DNA of 64,000 nt. It comes from Winogradskyella undariae. GTDB lineage: Bacteria > Bacteroidota > Bacteroidia > Flavobacteriales > Flavobacteriaceae. Shown piece after piece: positions 29,831 to 39,683 of this stretch (within the stretch, counting starts at the first letter, position 1; each line of letters begins with the position of its first letter). Where the stretch lies: positions 62,001 to 126,000 of the forward strand of contig NZ_JABTEL010000005.1 of the NCBI RefSeq assembly GCF_013285155.1, given 5' to 3'. Under the pieces are notes generated by a model. That model worked only from the letters and a program-made list of their open reading frames with translations. It did not search any database and was not told where the DNA came from. Both the position numbers and the translations under genes were made by a program.

Positions 29831-30823
29831 ATGGCAATATTAAATTTTCAGAAGCCTGATAAAGTAATCATGATTGATTCTACTGATTTCGAAGGTAAAT
29901 TCGAATTCAGACCTTTAGAGCCAGGATATGGTTTAACAGTAGGGAATGCTTTAAGAAGAGTTTTATTATCTTCATTAGAAGGTTTTGCTATTACATCAAT
30001 TAAAATAGAAGGAGTAGATCATGAGTTTTCTACAATTTCTGGAGTAGTTGAAGATGTTACTGAAATGATTTTGAACTTAAAGCAAGTTAACTTTAAGCGT
30101 CAAATTGAAGAAGTTGATAACGAAACTGTTACAATTTCTATCTCAGGACAAAATCAAATTACAGCTGGTGATTTTCAGAAGTTTATTTCTGGTTTCCAAG
30201 TATTAAATACAGATTTAGTAATCTGTAACTTAGATCCTAAAGTAAACATCAATATGGAATTGACTATTGAAAAAGGAAGAGGTTATGTTCCTGCAGAGGA
30301 AAATAAGAAAGCTTCAGCAGCAATAGGAACTGTATTTATTGATTCAATCTTTACGCCAATCCAAAATGTAAAATACAGTATTGAAAATTACCGTGTTGAG
30401 CAAAAAACGGATTATGAAAAATTGGTTTTCGAAATTAAAAGTGATGGATCTATCAATCCAAAAGATGCTTTAACTGAAGCTGCCAAAATATTAATTCACC
30501 ACTTCATGTTATTCTCTGATGAGCGTATCACTTTAGAAGCTGATGAAATTGCACAGACTGAAACTTATGATGAAGAATCACTTCACATGAGACAACTATT
30601 GAAAACTAAATTAGTTGATATGGATCTTTCTGTACGTGCTCTTAATTGTTTAAAAGCAGCAGAGGTTGATACTTTAGGAGATTTAGTGTCATTCAATAAA
30701 AATGATTTAATGAAATTCAGAAACTTCGGTAAGAAGTCTTTAACTGAGCTAGAAGAACTAGTAAACGTTAAAGGATTAAATTTCGGAATGGATTTAAGTA
30801 AATATAAATTAGATAAAGATTAA
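29831..30823 (+). CDS. rpoA: RNA polymerase alpha subunit
   Basis: 330 residues. The N-terminal dimerisation domain (about 1-235, with [19 protein letters not shown] near 42) and the C-terminal helix-hairpin-helix domain (about 255-320, with [16 protein letters not shown] and [12 protein letters not shown]) are both present. Located 96 bases after rpsD and ahead of rplQ. Confidence 0.98.
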   Translation: MAILNFQKPDKVIMIDSTDFEGKFEFRPLEPGYGLTVGNALRRVLLSSLEGFAITSIKIEGVDHEFSTISGVVEDVTEMILNLKQVNFKRQIEEVDNETVTISISGQNQITAGDFQKFISGFQVLNTDLVICNLDPKVNINMELTIEKGRGYVPAEENKKASAAIGTVFIDSIFTPIQNVKYSIENYRVEQKTDYEKLVFEIKSDGSINPKDALTEAAKILIHHFMLFSDERITLEADEIAQTETYDEESLHMRQLLKTKLVDMDLSVRALNCLKAAEVDTLGDLVSFNKNDLMKFRNFGKKSLTELEELVNVKGLNFGMDLSKYKLDKD

Positions 30824-30831
30824 ATAATTTC

Positions 30832-30855
30832 AGATTCCTGTTTAGGCAGGAATCT
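30832..30855 (+). terminator. Hairpin after rpoA
   Basis: Perfect 9-base stem AGATTCCTG/CAGGAATCT with a 6-base loop, followed by AATTTTA. Looks like a weak or partial terminator between rpoA and rplQ, which would lower rplQ read-through, or a processing site. Confidence 0.65.
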
Positions 30856-30940
30856 AATTTTACTTAATTAACAAAATTATTAATAATCATATTTTGCTCC
30901 TCAATATAGAGTTTAGTAGCAAGATGATAAAACAAAAGTC

Positions 30941-31414
30941 ATGAGACACGGAAAAAAATTCAACCACTTAGGAAGAAAAACAGCTCACAGAAAGTCAATG
31001 TTAGCAAATATGGCATGTTCTTTAATAGAGCACAAGCGTATTAATACTACCGTTGCAAAAGCGAAAGCTTTAAAGCAGTTTGTAGAACCTATGATTACAA
31101 AATCTAAAACAGATACTACACACAACAGACGTATTGTTATGGCTAAGCTAAGACAAACGGATGCAGTTGCAGAATTGTTTAGAGATGTAGCACCAAAAAT
31201 TGGTGATCGTCCAGGTGGTTATACACGTATCATCAAATTAGGAAACAGATTAGGTGATAACGCTGATATGGCAATGATAGAATTAGTTGATTATAACGAA
31301 ATCTATAATGCTGATAAAGCACCTAAGAAAACAACTCGTAGAAGTAGAAGAGGTGGTAGTAAAGCTACAACAGCTCCAGCTACTGAAACTGAGACTTCAA
31401 ACGAAGAAGAATAA
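30941..31414 (+). CDS. rplQ: 50S ribosomal protein L17
   Basis: bL17, 157 residues. [20 protein letters not shown] is diagnostic. The core ends near residue 125; a Thr/Ala/Glu-rich C-terminal tail of about 35 residues is common in this phylum. Last gene of the ribosomal protein cluster, followed by a strong terminator. Confidence 0.97.
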   Translation: MRHGKKFNHLGRKTAHRKSMLANMACSLIEHKRINTTVAKAKALKQFVEPMITKSKTDTTHNRRIVMAKLRQTDAVAELFRDVAPKIGDRPGGYTRIIKLGNRLGDNADMAMIELVDYNEIYNADKAPKKTTRRSRRGGSKATTAPATETETSNEEE

Positions 31415-31438
31415 ATGTTAATAAGCATTTAAAAATAT

Positions 31439-31473
31439 AAAGGGTAAACTGTTTCAGTTTATCCTTTTTTTTT
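31439..31473 (+). terminator. Terminator closing the ribosomal protein cluster
   Basis: A 13-base stem (31439-31451 with 31455-31467, one G-U pair), TTT loop and a run of nine T. Strong intrinsic terminator after rplQ. Confidence 0.92.
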
Positions 31474-31504
31474 GGAATTTTGTAAAAGTTATTATTGATA
31501 ATTT

Positions 31505-31592
31505 GGGCGTTACTTTTTTTTTAAGAAAAAAGTCAGGCTTTCACTACTCGCTCTCTGCGAGGAACTCAAACAAACCGTTCAATCCTTAACGC
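31505..31592. repeat. Structured GGGCGTTAC...TTAACGC element
   Basis: An 88-base unit whose ends pair (GCGTTA with TAACGC). Inside are a CTTTTTT/AAAAAAG hairpin and a perfect CTCGC/GCGAG hairpin with the TCAGGCTTTC motif between them. It resembles a dispersed element that I recall from intergenic regions of many Flavobacteriaceae genomes (GGGCGTT...TCGGGCTT...AATCCnTAACGC). I cannot tell from one copy whether it is a mobile repeat or a small RNA. Confidence 0.55.
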
Positions 31593-31671
31593 ATAATAAA
31601 TTAATATAGAGTGTTTTAAATACTTTAATATTTTAAAAATAACTAACAGCTTAATAACTCACATTTAAGTC

Positions 31672-32772
31672 ATGAAGTATAAACAAAGAAAAAAAGCGAT
31701 CATCCTCTTAGCAGACGGAACAATCTTTCACGGTAAATCTATAGGTAAAGAAGGTTCTGCTTTCGGTGAAGTCTGTTTTAATACAGGTACTACAGGTTAC
31801 CAAGAAATATTTACAGATCCATCGTATTATGGTCAGTTAATGGTTACTACTAACGCTCATATCGGAAATTACGGTACTAAGGCAGATGAAGTAGAGTCAG
31901 ATGATATTAAGATTGCTGGATTAATTTGTAAAAATTTCAGCTTTAATTATTCAAGACCTGCAGGAGATGCATCTTTAGAAGAATTCTTCGAGAAGTATAA
32001 CACTTTAGCTATTGCAGATGTAGATACTCGTGCTTTAGTAAGTTATATAAGAGATAATGGTGCTATGAATGCCGTTATTTCTACTGAGGTAGATAATATT
32101 GAAGGTCTTAAAAAACAACTAGCGGAAATTCCTTCAATGGTTGGTTTAGAACTTGCATCTAAAGTATCTACTAAAGAGCCTTATTTTGTTGGAGATGAAA
32201 ATGCAACTTATAAAATAGCTGCCTTAGACATCGGAATTAAGAAAAATATTCTTAGAAATTTAGCAAAACGTGATGCTTATATTAAAGTATTCCCATACAA
32301 TTCTAAATTTGAAGACTTAGAAGCATTTAATCCAGATGGTTATTTCTTATCTAATGGACCTGGTGATCCAGAACCGTTAGTTGATGCTATTAACTTAGCA
32401 AAAGAAATCATAGCTAAAAATAAACCTTTATTTGGTATCTGTTTAGGACACCAAGTTATTGCTTTAGCTAATGGTATTTCAACTTATAAAATGCATAATG
32501 GTCATAGAGGTATTAATCATCCTGTTAAGAATTTAATAACAGGAAAAGGTGAAATTACTTCTCAGAATCATGGATTTGCTATAAATCGTGAAGAAACTGA
32601 AGCTAACGCCAATGTAGAAATTACACACGTTCATTTAAATGATGATACAGTTGCAGGGATTAAGCTAAAAGATAAAAACTGTTTTTCAGTTCAATATCAT
32701 CCAGAAGCTAGTCCTGGACCAAATGATTCATTATATCTGTTTGATCAGTTTATAGAGAATATTAAAAAATAA
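31672..32772 (+). CDS. carA: Carbamoyl-phosphate synthase small subunit
   Basis: Glutaminase subunit that feeds ammonia to CarB for carbamoyl phosphate, used for pyrimidines and arginine. 366 residues. The N-terminal CPSase domain (ADGTIFHGKSIG) is followed by a class I glutamine amidotransferase domain with catalytic Cys in FGICLGHQVIA and the His-Glu pair in QYHPEASPGP. carB is not in this window. Its own terminator follows. Confidence 0.97.
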   Translation: MKYKQRKKAIILLADGTIFHGKSIGKEGSAFGEVCFNTGTTGYQEIFTDPSYYGQLMVTTNAHIGNYGTKADEVESDDIKIAGLICKNFSFNYSRPAGDASLEEFFEKYNTLAIADVDTRALVSYIRDNGAMNAVISTEVDNIEGLKKQLAEIPSMVGLELASKVSTKEPYFVGDENATYKIAALDIGIKKNILRNLAKRDAYIKVFPYNSKFEDLEAFNPDGYFLSNGPGDPEPLVDAINLAKEIIAKNKPLFGICLGHQVIALANGISTYKMHNGHRGINHPVKNLITGKGEITSQNHGFAINREETEANANVEITHVHLNDDTVAGIKLKDKNCFSVQYHPEASPGPNDSLYLFDQFIENIKK

Positions 32773-32782
32773 ATTATTTATT

Positions 32783-32818
32783 AAACGCAATGAAACTTAG
32801 TTTTTATTGCGTTTTTTT
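32783..32818 (+). terminator. Terminator of carA
   Basis: AAACGCAAT and ATTGCGTTT pair around a 14-base loop and run into seven T. Confidence 0.88.
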
Positions 32819-32890
32819 AGTTACGAAAACAATATCGTAAACTTTAATCATAAATATGATTTATGTCAAGTTTTGCCCCGTAGATTTTCG

Positions 32891-32898
32891 TAAATTTG
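32891..32898 (+). promoter_or_regulatory. Candidate -7 element for eno
   Basis: TAAATTTG, with an upstream TTTTG at 32871-32875 that is slightly closer (15 bases) than usual for a -33 box. Predicted leader about 90 bases. Confidence 0.5.
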
Positions 32899-32981
32899 TT
32901 GTTATAAGGTATTATAATGCTGATTTTTGTTAGTGTTATACAAAATTTCAGCCTTTTAAATATTAAATAAAAGTTAACTAA

Positions 32982-34289
<1,308 letters not shown>

Positions 34290-34317
34290 TTTTTTAAGTT
34301 TAACATTTATATAAATC

Positions 34318-34347
34318 AAAACCATCTAATTTTTAGATGGTTTTTTT
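34318..34347 (+). terminator. Terminator of eno
   Basis: 12-base perfect stem AAAACCATCTAA/TTAGATGGTTTT with a 3-base loop, then more T. Very clear. Confidence 0.93.
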
Positions 34348-34897
34348 GTGCTTTAAATTTAACATTCATACAATTTAGTTAATTAATTCATGCTTTATTT
34401 AATATGTGCCCTAGGGTTTATATAAACTATTGCATTGTAAGGAAAATACATGTTTATTCTTATCTCTTAAATTCTTTTTTCTTTAAAAATGAATTCTCTT
34501 TAGATTATAGAAGTTCTAAATCATTAATAAATAGTTACACAAATTATTGTATTTGCATTTAAATCTCTTATTATTTATGATTTTAAATATAGACCTCGTA
34601 TTTTTGTTATTAGAATATTTAAACTGGTTGATTCAGTATATGTAGAAGTGTTCTAAAATTAGAATGAAGATTAAATAATTTACAGTTTATACTGAAATTA
34701 CTTCATTAAAAATAGATAGATATAAGGTCACTTTTGTAATATGTTGATTTAATAGGAATAGAAATATGTAATAAAAAAAGTTGTGAATTTTGTTGTATTC
34801 ATAGAAATTGTTAAAACCATTATAAATGTGTTTTTTAAATCGTTGAATATTTCGTAATTTTACAATCCTTATAATTTATTAAATCGGAAAAGAAAAT
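34348..34897. other. Intergenic gap between eno and gltA
   Basis: About 550 very AT-rich bases. No open frame, tRNA or stable hairpin stands out. A TATTTTTG at 34599-34606 and a TAATTTTAC at 34856-34864 could be -7 elements for gltA but neither has a good -33 partner. The rest is unexplained. Confidence 0.45.
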
Positions 34898-36184
34898 ATG
34901 TCAGATAAAGCTACATTAGAAATTAATGGTGAAAAATATGAATTCCCTGTTGTAATTGGAACAGAAAAAGAAGTTGCAATAGATATTAAAAGTTTGAGAA
35001 GTGCTACAAATGGAATTATCACTATTGATCCAGGTTTCAAAAACACAGGAAGTTGTGAAAGCGCTATTACTTTTCTAGATGGAGAAAAAGGTATTTTAAG
35101 ATATAGAGGATATTCAATTGAAGAACTTGCTGAAAAAGCACATTTCTTAGAAGTAATATACTTACTAATATTCGGAGAATTACCTAATAAAGAAAAATTA
35201 GATCAATTTCATGCTGATATTAAATCGCATTCAATTGTAGATGATGATCTTAAAAAGATTCTTGATGCTTTTCCAAAATCAGCACACCCAATGGGCGTGT
35301 TATCATCTCTTACCAGTGCGCTTACAGCATTTTATCCATCTTCAGTAGATGTTGCTTCAGAAGAAGCTATGTACAATTCTATAACAACAATTTTAGGTAA
35401 ATTTCCTGTTATAGTTTCTTGGACTATGCGTAAAAAGCAAGGTTTACCATTAGAGTACGGAGATGATAGTTTAGACTACGTTGAGAACATTGTAAAAATG
35501 ATGTTTAAGAGTCCAAATTGTGAGTACAAACAAAATCCAATTCTTGTAAATGCATTAGATAAACTTTTAATTTTACATGGTGATCATGAGCAAAATTGTT
35601 CTACATCTACAGTAAGAATTACAGGTTCTTCTCATGCGGGACTTTTTGTTTCTCTTGCATCAGGTATTTCTGCACTTTGGGGACCATTACACGGTGGTGC
35701 TAACCAAGCAGTTTTAGAAATGTTAGAAGCAATTCAAGCAGATGGTGGAGATACTAAAAAATTCATGGCTAAGGCTAAGGATAAAAATGATCCATTCCGT
35801 TTAATGGGCTTTGGACATAGAGTATATAAAAATTTCGATCCTAGAGCTAAGATAATTAAAGTTGCTGCAGATGAATTATTAGCAGACTTAGGAATCCAAG
35901 ATCCAATTTTAGATATTGCTAAAGGCTTAGAAAAAGAAGCTTTAGAAGATCCTTATTTTGTTGAAAGAAAATTATATCCAAATGTAGATTTCTATTCAGG
36001 TATTATTTATAGAGCTATGGGAATTCCTGTAGATATGTTTACTGTAATGTTTGCCTTAGGTCGTTTACCAGGTTGGATAGCACAATGGAAAGAAATGAGA
36101 AGAAATCAAGAACCAATTGGTCGTCCAAGACAATTATATGTTGGTGAAACATACAGACCATTTGTGCCTGTTGATGAAAGATAA
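34898..36184 (+). CDS. gltA: Citrate synthase
   Basis: First TCA-cycle enzyme, hexameric type, 428 residues. HGDHEQNCSTSTVR, GPLHGGANQAVLEML and FGHRVYKNFDPRA carry the catalytic His residues, and the catalytic Asp lies in the NVDFYSGI segment. Long upstream gap suggests regulated expression. Confidence 0.97.
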   Translation: MSDKATLEINGEKYEFPVVIGTEKEVAIDIKSLRSATNGIITIDPGFKNTGSCESAITFLDGEKGILRYRGYSIEELAEKAHFLEVIYLLIFGELPNKEKLDQFHADIKSHSIVDDDLKKILDAFPKSAHPMGVLSSLTSALTAFYPSSVDVASEEAMYNSITTILGKFPVIVSWTMRKKQGLPLEYGDDSLDYVENIVKMMFKSPNCEYKQNPILVNALDKLLILHGDHEQNCSTSTVRITGSSHAGLFVSLASGISALWGPLHGGANQAVLEMLEAIQADGGDTKKFMAKAKDKNDPFRLMGFGHRVYKNFDPRAKIIKVAADELLADLGIQDPILDIAKGLEKEALEDPYFVERKLYPNVDFYSGIIYRAMGIPVDMFTVMFALGRLPGWIAQWKEMRRNQEPIGRPRQLYVGETYRPFVPVDER

Positions 36185-36202
36185 TTTATTATAAACACTT
36201 AC

Positions 36203-36239
36203 AAAAAGCTTCATATTTTTAATATGGAGCTTTTTTTTT
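36203..36239 (+). terminator. Terminator of gltA
   Basis: 15-base stem (36203-36217 with 36221-36235, one G-U pair), 3-base loop and a run of nine T. Confidence 0.92.
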
Positions 36240-36318
36240 AGATTTATTACAAAGTTAAAATCATTAAGTTTTTTAGTGCTAATCATAAATGTTATTTTAG
36301 CTAAGAATACAGATACAT

Positions 36319-37230
36319 ATGAAATTAAATATACAAAACGAGACTTCACGTCTTAGGGCAGTAATTTTAGGAACAGCAGAAAGTATAGGTCCTGTTCCGT
36401 CATTAGAGGACGCTTATGACCCTAAATCAGTTCAGCATATCAAAGCAGGTACTTATCCTAAAGAAGCTGATATGGTTAAGGAGATTGAAGCTGTGGTTGA
36501 AGTCTTAAAAAAGTATGATGTCACTGTTTATAGACCAAAATTAATAGCGAACTATAATCAAATTTTTTCACGAGATATTGCCTTTGTTATCGATGATAAG
36601 TTAATTGAAGCCAATATTTTACCAGATCGTGAGCGTGAATATGAAGCAATTCAACAAGTTTTAGATCGAGTTGGTGAAGAAAATATTATCGTTTTACCTG
36701 AAGAATGCCATGTAGAAGGTGGTGATGTTATGCCTTATAATGATTATATATTTATAGGAACTTATTCAGGTGAAGACTATTCAGATTACATTACAGCCCG
36801 TACTAATATGGATGCTGTAATTGCTATTCAGGAATTATTTCCTCATAAAACGGTAAAATCATTTGAACTTCGTAAATCTAATACTGATCCTAAAGAAAAT
36901 GCACTTCATTTAGATTGTTGCTTTCAACCCATTGGAAAAAACAAAGCTATACTACATAAAAATGGATTCTTAATTGAAAGAGAATATGAATGGTTATTGA
37001 ATTTCTTCGGAAAAGAGAATGTATTTGAAATTACTAAAGATGAAATGTATAATATGAATAGTAATATATTTTCAATTTCTGAAGATGTAATAATTTCAGA
37101 AAAAAACTTTACAAGATTAAATGCGTGGTTACGTGATAATGGCTTTACTGTAGAAGAAGTAGCTTATGCTGAGATAGCTAAACAAGAAGGTTTATTACGT
37201 TGTTCTACAATGCCTTTAATTAGAGACTAA
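36319..37230 (+). CDS. Amidinotransferase / arginine deiminase superfamily enzyme
   Basis: 303-residue enzyme of the guanidino-group-modifying superfamily, which includes arginine deiminase, dimethylarginine hydrolase and amidinotransferases. The expected catalytic set is visible: EGGDV at 133-137, His198 region in LHLDCCF (196-202), and the nucleophile Cys295 in GLLRCSTMPL. FSRDIAFV at 83-90 corresponds to the substrate-binding loop. The exact substrate cannot be assigned; the short length and the LRCSTMPL end favour an amidinotransferase-like or arginine-hydrolysing role. Convergent with the acyl-CoA-binding protein gene, 5 bases apart. Confidence 0.75.
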   Translation: MKLNIQNETSRLRAVILGTAESIGPVPSLEDAYDPKSVQHIKAGTYPKEADMVKEIEAVVEVLKKYDVTVYRPKLIANYNQIFSRDIAFVIDDKLIEANILPDREREYEAIQQVLDRVGEENIIVLPEECHVEGGDVMPYNDYIFIGTYSGEDYSDYITARTNMDAVIAIQELFPHKTVKSFELRKSNTDPKENALHLDCCFQPIGKNKAILHKNGFLIEREYEWLLNFFGKENVFEITKDEMYNMNSNIFSISEDVIISEKNFTRLNAWLRDNGFTVEEVAYAEIAKQEGLLRCSTMPLIRD

Positions 37231-37235
37231 TAATT

Positions 37236-37502
37236 TTATTTTCTGTACAAAAAGTAATTGGAAACAAGATTTATATATTCTTTTTTTGCTTCGTCTCTAC
37301 TAATGTTTTTAATTTGAAATAGTGCATTAGCCTTAAAAGCATTAATTATGGGTTTACGACTGCTAGGTCTGTCATAATTTTGAGTAGCTTTTTTATAATA
37401 GGCATATAAACGTAATAAAAAATCTGCAGGAAAAGGTTCTGTATGATCGTTTACAAGATCTACAGCGTCTTTAAATTCTATGTCTAATTTTTTGGGATTC
37501 AT
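37236..37502 (-). CDS. Acyl-CoA-binding protein
   Basis: 88-residue protein of the ACBP family, a four-helix bundle that binds long-chain acyl-CoA. LRLYAYYKKAT at 30-40 matches the ACBP signature LxLYALYKQAT, and the EAKKEYINLV helix at 71-80 matches its last helix. The KWxAW-type segment is altered to NAFKANALF. It overlaps psd by one base (TAATG) and ends a lipid-synthesis unit, which fits a role in supplying or buffering acyl-CoA. Confidence 0.8.
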   Translation of the reverse strand: MNPKKLDIEFKDAVDLVNDHTEPFPADFLLRLYAYYKKATQNYDRPSSRKPIINAFKANALFQIKNISRDEAKKEYINLVSNYFLYRK

Positions 37503-38155
37503 TATTTTATTTCAGCAATGATACTTTCGCCACCACGAACTTTTTGGTTCAGTTCTACTTTAATTTCAGCATCCAAAGGTAAGAATAAATCTACTCGTGA
37601 CCCAAATTTAATAAATCCAGAATCACCTCCTTGTACAGCTTGTGTATTAACCTTTGCATAGTTAACAATACGTTTTGCTAATGCTCCTGCAATTTGCCTA
37701 TACAATACTTTTCCGAAATGTTCATTTTCAACCACTACAGTTGTACGTTCATTTTCTTCACTTGCTTTAGGGTGCCATGCTACTAAATATTTACCAGGAT
37801 GGTATTTACTATAAGTTACATTTCCTGCAATAGGGTAGCGAGTAACGTGAACATTTATAGGCGACATAAATACTGAAACTTGTATACGTTTGTCTTTAAA
37901 AAATTCATTTTCTTGTACCTCTTCAATTACTACAACTTTACCATCAACCGGAGACAATGCTTGATTTTCGTTAGGGTGAGTGTTGCGTTTAGGGTTTCTG
38001 AAAAACTGTAAGATTAATACAAAAAATGCTAAAACAGCAATCATTAATCCTTTTCGTAACCATTCGTTGGTAATAAATTCATCAATTAAAAAAATTGAAC
38101 CTACAACCATAACAAGAGTTATGAATATTATTTTGTGACCTTCTTTATGAAACAT
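37502..38155 (-). CDS. psd: Phosphatidylserine decarboxylase
   Basis: Makes phosphatidylethanolamine from phosphatidylserine at the inner membrane. 217 residues, the short (type II-like) bacterial form with two N-terminal hydrophobic helices (8-24, 36-51). The self-cleavage site is in KFGSRVD at 183-189, where Ser186 becomes the pyruvoyl group. MSPINVHVTRYP holds the conserved His. It overlaps cdsA by 11 bases, so the two are translationally coupled. Confidence 0.93.
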   Translation of the reverse strand: MFHKEGHKIIFITLVMVVGSIFLIDEFITNEWLRKGLMIAVLAFFVLILQFFRNPKRNTHPNENQALSPVDGKVVVIEEVQENEFFKDKRIQVSVFMSPINVHVTRYPIAGNVTYSKYHPGKYLVAWHPKASEENERTTVVVENEHFGKVLYRQIAGALAKRIVNYAKVNTQAVQGGDSGFIKFGSRVDLFLPLDAEIKVELNQKVRGGESIIAEIK

Positions 38156-38966
38156 ACTTTAAAATTCTTAAGAATAAATATATAAATGGTGCGGCAAAGA
38201 TAATACTATCTAGTCTATCTAATAGTCCTCCATGTCCTGGCATTATAGTTCCGCTATCTTTTGCGCCTGCTTGGCGTTTAAATTTAGATTCTATTAAGTC
38301 TCCAAAAGTACCAAAAACGCTGACAATAATTGCTAATATTAACCACGATGTAAATCCAAGCGTATCTGTATAGAATGCAATGAAATAGCTAGATATACAA
38401 GCGAAAAATAAACCTCCAAGAAAACCTTCTACTGTTTTTTTAGGTGAAATACTCGGAAATAGTTTTTGTTTTCCAAAATTCTTTCCAACTAAATATGCTG
38501 CACTATCATTGATCCAAACAAGCATAAATCCTCCTAATAATAAAAGGGGTGTAAATTCACTTTTAAAATTAGCAACAAGCAACATAAACACAAAACCGCT
38601 AGAGAGGTAAAATGCTGTAACAATGTGGCGTTTATATTTGAATAGTGGAATTTTTCTTGAAGTAAATAAGTCTTTTATTAAGATAAGGTTTACAAATACT
38701 GTAATTACTAATAGAATCTCGATTGCTTCGTCTGCGATTATACTGTTTGAACTGTAGACACATATGTACCAAAAGCTAACGTAAATAATAAAGTATATGA
38801 GGTATTGAGCTATAGATTTAAGGTTTATAAGACGGCTAAACTCTGTTAGACAGATAAAACCAAAAAGTCCTATTAAAACGACTGTAGACATTTGAGAATA
38901 AAGTGAGCCTATAAGTAGTGCTACGTATATAGCGCCAGAAAAGGCTCTTATTGCTAACTCTTTCAT
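38145..38966 (-). CDS. cdsA: Phosphatidate cytidylyltransferase
   Basis: Integral membrane enzyme that makes CDP-diacylglycerol, precursor of all phospholipids. 273 residues with about eight hydrophobic helices. The family signature spans residues 227-253: S-x-x-K-R then KDSG, PGHGG and DRLD. Overlaps the LUD-protein gene by one base upstream and psd by 11 downstream. Confidence 0.95.
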   Translation of the reverse strand: MKELAIRAFSGAIYVALLIGSLYSQMSTVVLIGLFGFICLTEFSRLINLKSIAQYLIYFIIYVSFWYICVYSSNSIIADEAIEILLVITVFVNLILIKDLFTSRKIPLFKYKRHIVTAFYLSSGFVFMLLVANFKSEFTPLLLLGGFMLVWINDSAAYLVGKNFGKQKLFPSISPKKTVEGFLGGLFFACISSYFIAFYTDTLGFTSWLILAIIVSVFGTFGDLIESKFKRQAGAKDSGTIMPGHGGLLDRLDSIIFAAPFIYLFLRILKYVS

Positions 38967-39574
38967 TATAAATCTTCTAGTAAGAGTAGGTATAAGTTTT
39001 TAGAGCTACTTCCGTAAGTTAAAAAATCTTTATCGTCAGCAGTCTTAAAATGTTTTATTGTAGTGATATTTGTAGGTATTTTTTGTTTGCTTTTTGCTTT
39101 AATACCTTTTAACCCTTCACCAATTGTTTCAACAAATTGACTTGTTGTTGCGTAAATGATAAAATTATCTGGTAATTCTATTAATTTTTTTTCTGCAATT
39201 TGATTTGAAGAAATTAATAATGAACCATCATCAGAAATTAAATACTCACAAGTTGATAAAAAATAGCTGCTTTCTGATAGTTTTTGAGTCTTATCGATGT
39301 TAAAATCTTTAAATAATTCCGTTAAACGTTTATCAATGACAAAAACTTTATCGTTATGCCAATCATTTTCATCTAAAATAGCATTAAAACTCTGTGTTAT
39401 TTCCTCCATGTTTTCACAATAAAGAAATTTGCCACCATTGGCTTTAAAATTAATAGTAAAGCGTTCATCTACAGGTAGCTTAACTTCAGGCATATATTTG
39501 CCACGCTCATGATTTGGTATATGTTCTTCAGTTTTTTCAGACTTTTTTCCGAAGATTTTACTAAAAAAGCTCAT
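38966..39574 (-). CDS. LUD-domain protein (LutC/YkgG-like)
   Basis: 202-residue protein with the LUD fold found in LutB/LutC lactate-utilisation proteins. The segment TCEYLISDDGSLLISSNQIA and the end ATTSQFVETIGEGLKGIK are the recognisable parts. No lutA or lutB partner is here, so a lactate role is doubtful. It begins the cdsA-psd-ACBP unit, which suggests a lipid or membrane-linked job, but this is inference. Confidence 0.7.
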   Translation of the reverse strand: MSFFSKIFGKKSEKTEEHIPNHERGKYMPEVKLPVDERFTINFKANGGKFLYCENMEEITQSFNAILDENDWHNDKVFVIDKRLTELFKDFNIDKTQKLSESSYFLSTCEYLISDDGSLLISSNQIAEKKLIELPDNFIIYATTSQFVETIGEGLKGIKAKSKQKIPTNITTIKHFKTADDKDFLTYGSSSKNLYLLLLEDL

Positions 39575-39620
39575 TCAATAATTGCTATTAATCCTGGTAT
39601 TGGTGTTAATTTCAAATATA

Positions 39621-39659
39621 AAAAAACTTAAACTAACACAGGGTTAATTTAAGTTTTTT
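39621..39659 (-). terminator. Terminator of rsfS-ftsH
   Basis: AAAAAACTTAAA (39621-39632) and TTTAAGTTTTTT (39648-39659) form a perfect 12-base stem. In the minus direction it follows the ftsH stop and ends in T. The symmetry means it could also stop plus-strand transcripts. Confidence 0.82.
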
Positions 39660-39683
39660 ATATGATTGTAAGTCATGCGAGAT

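Noticed and set aside
34348..34897. A tRNA or small RNA in the eno-gltA gap
   Set aside because: No cloverleaf, no conserved T-loop sequence and no stable hairpin was found.
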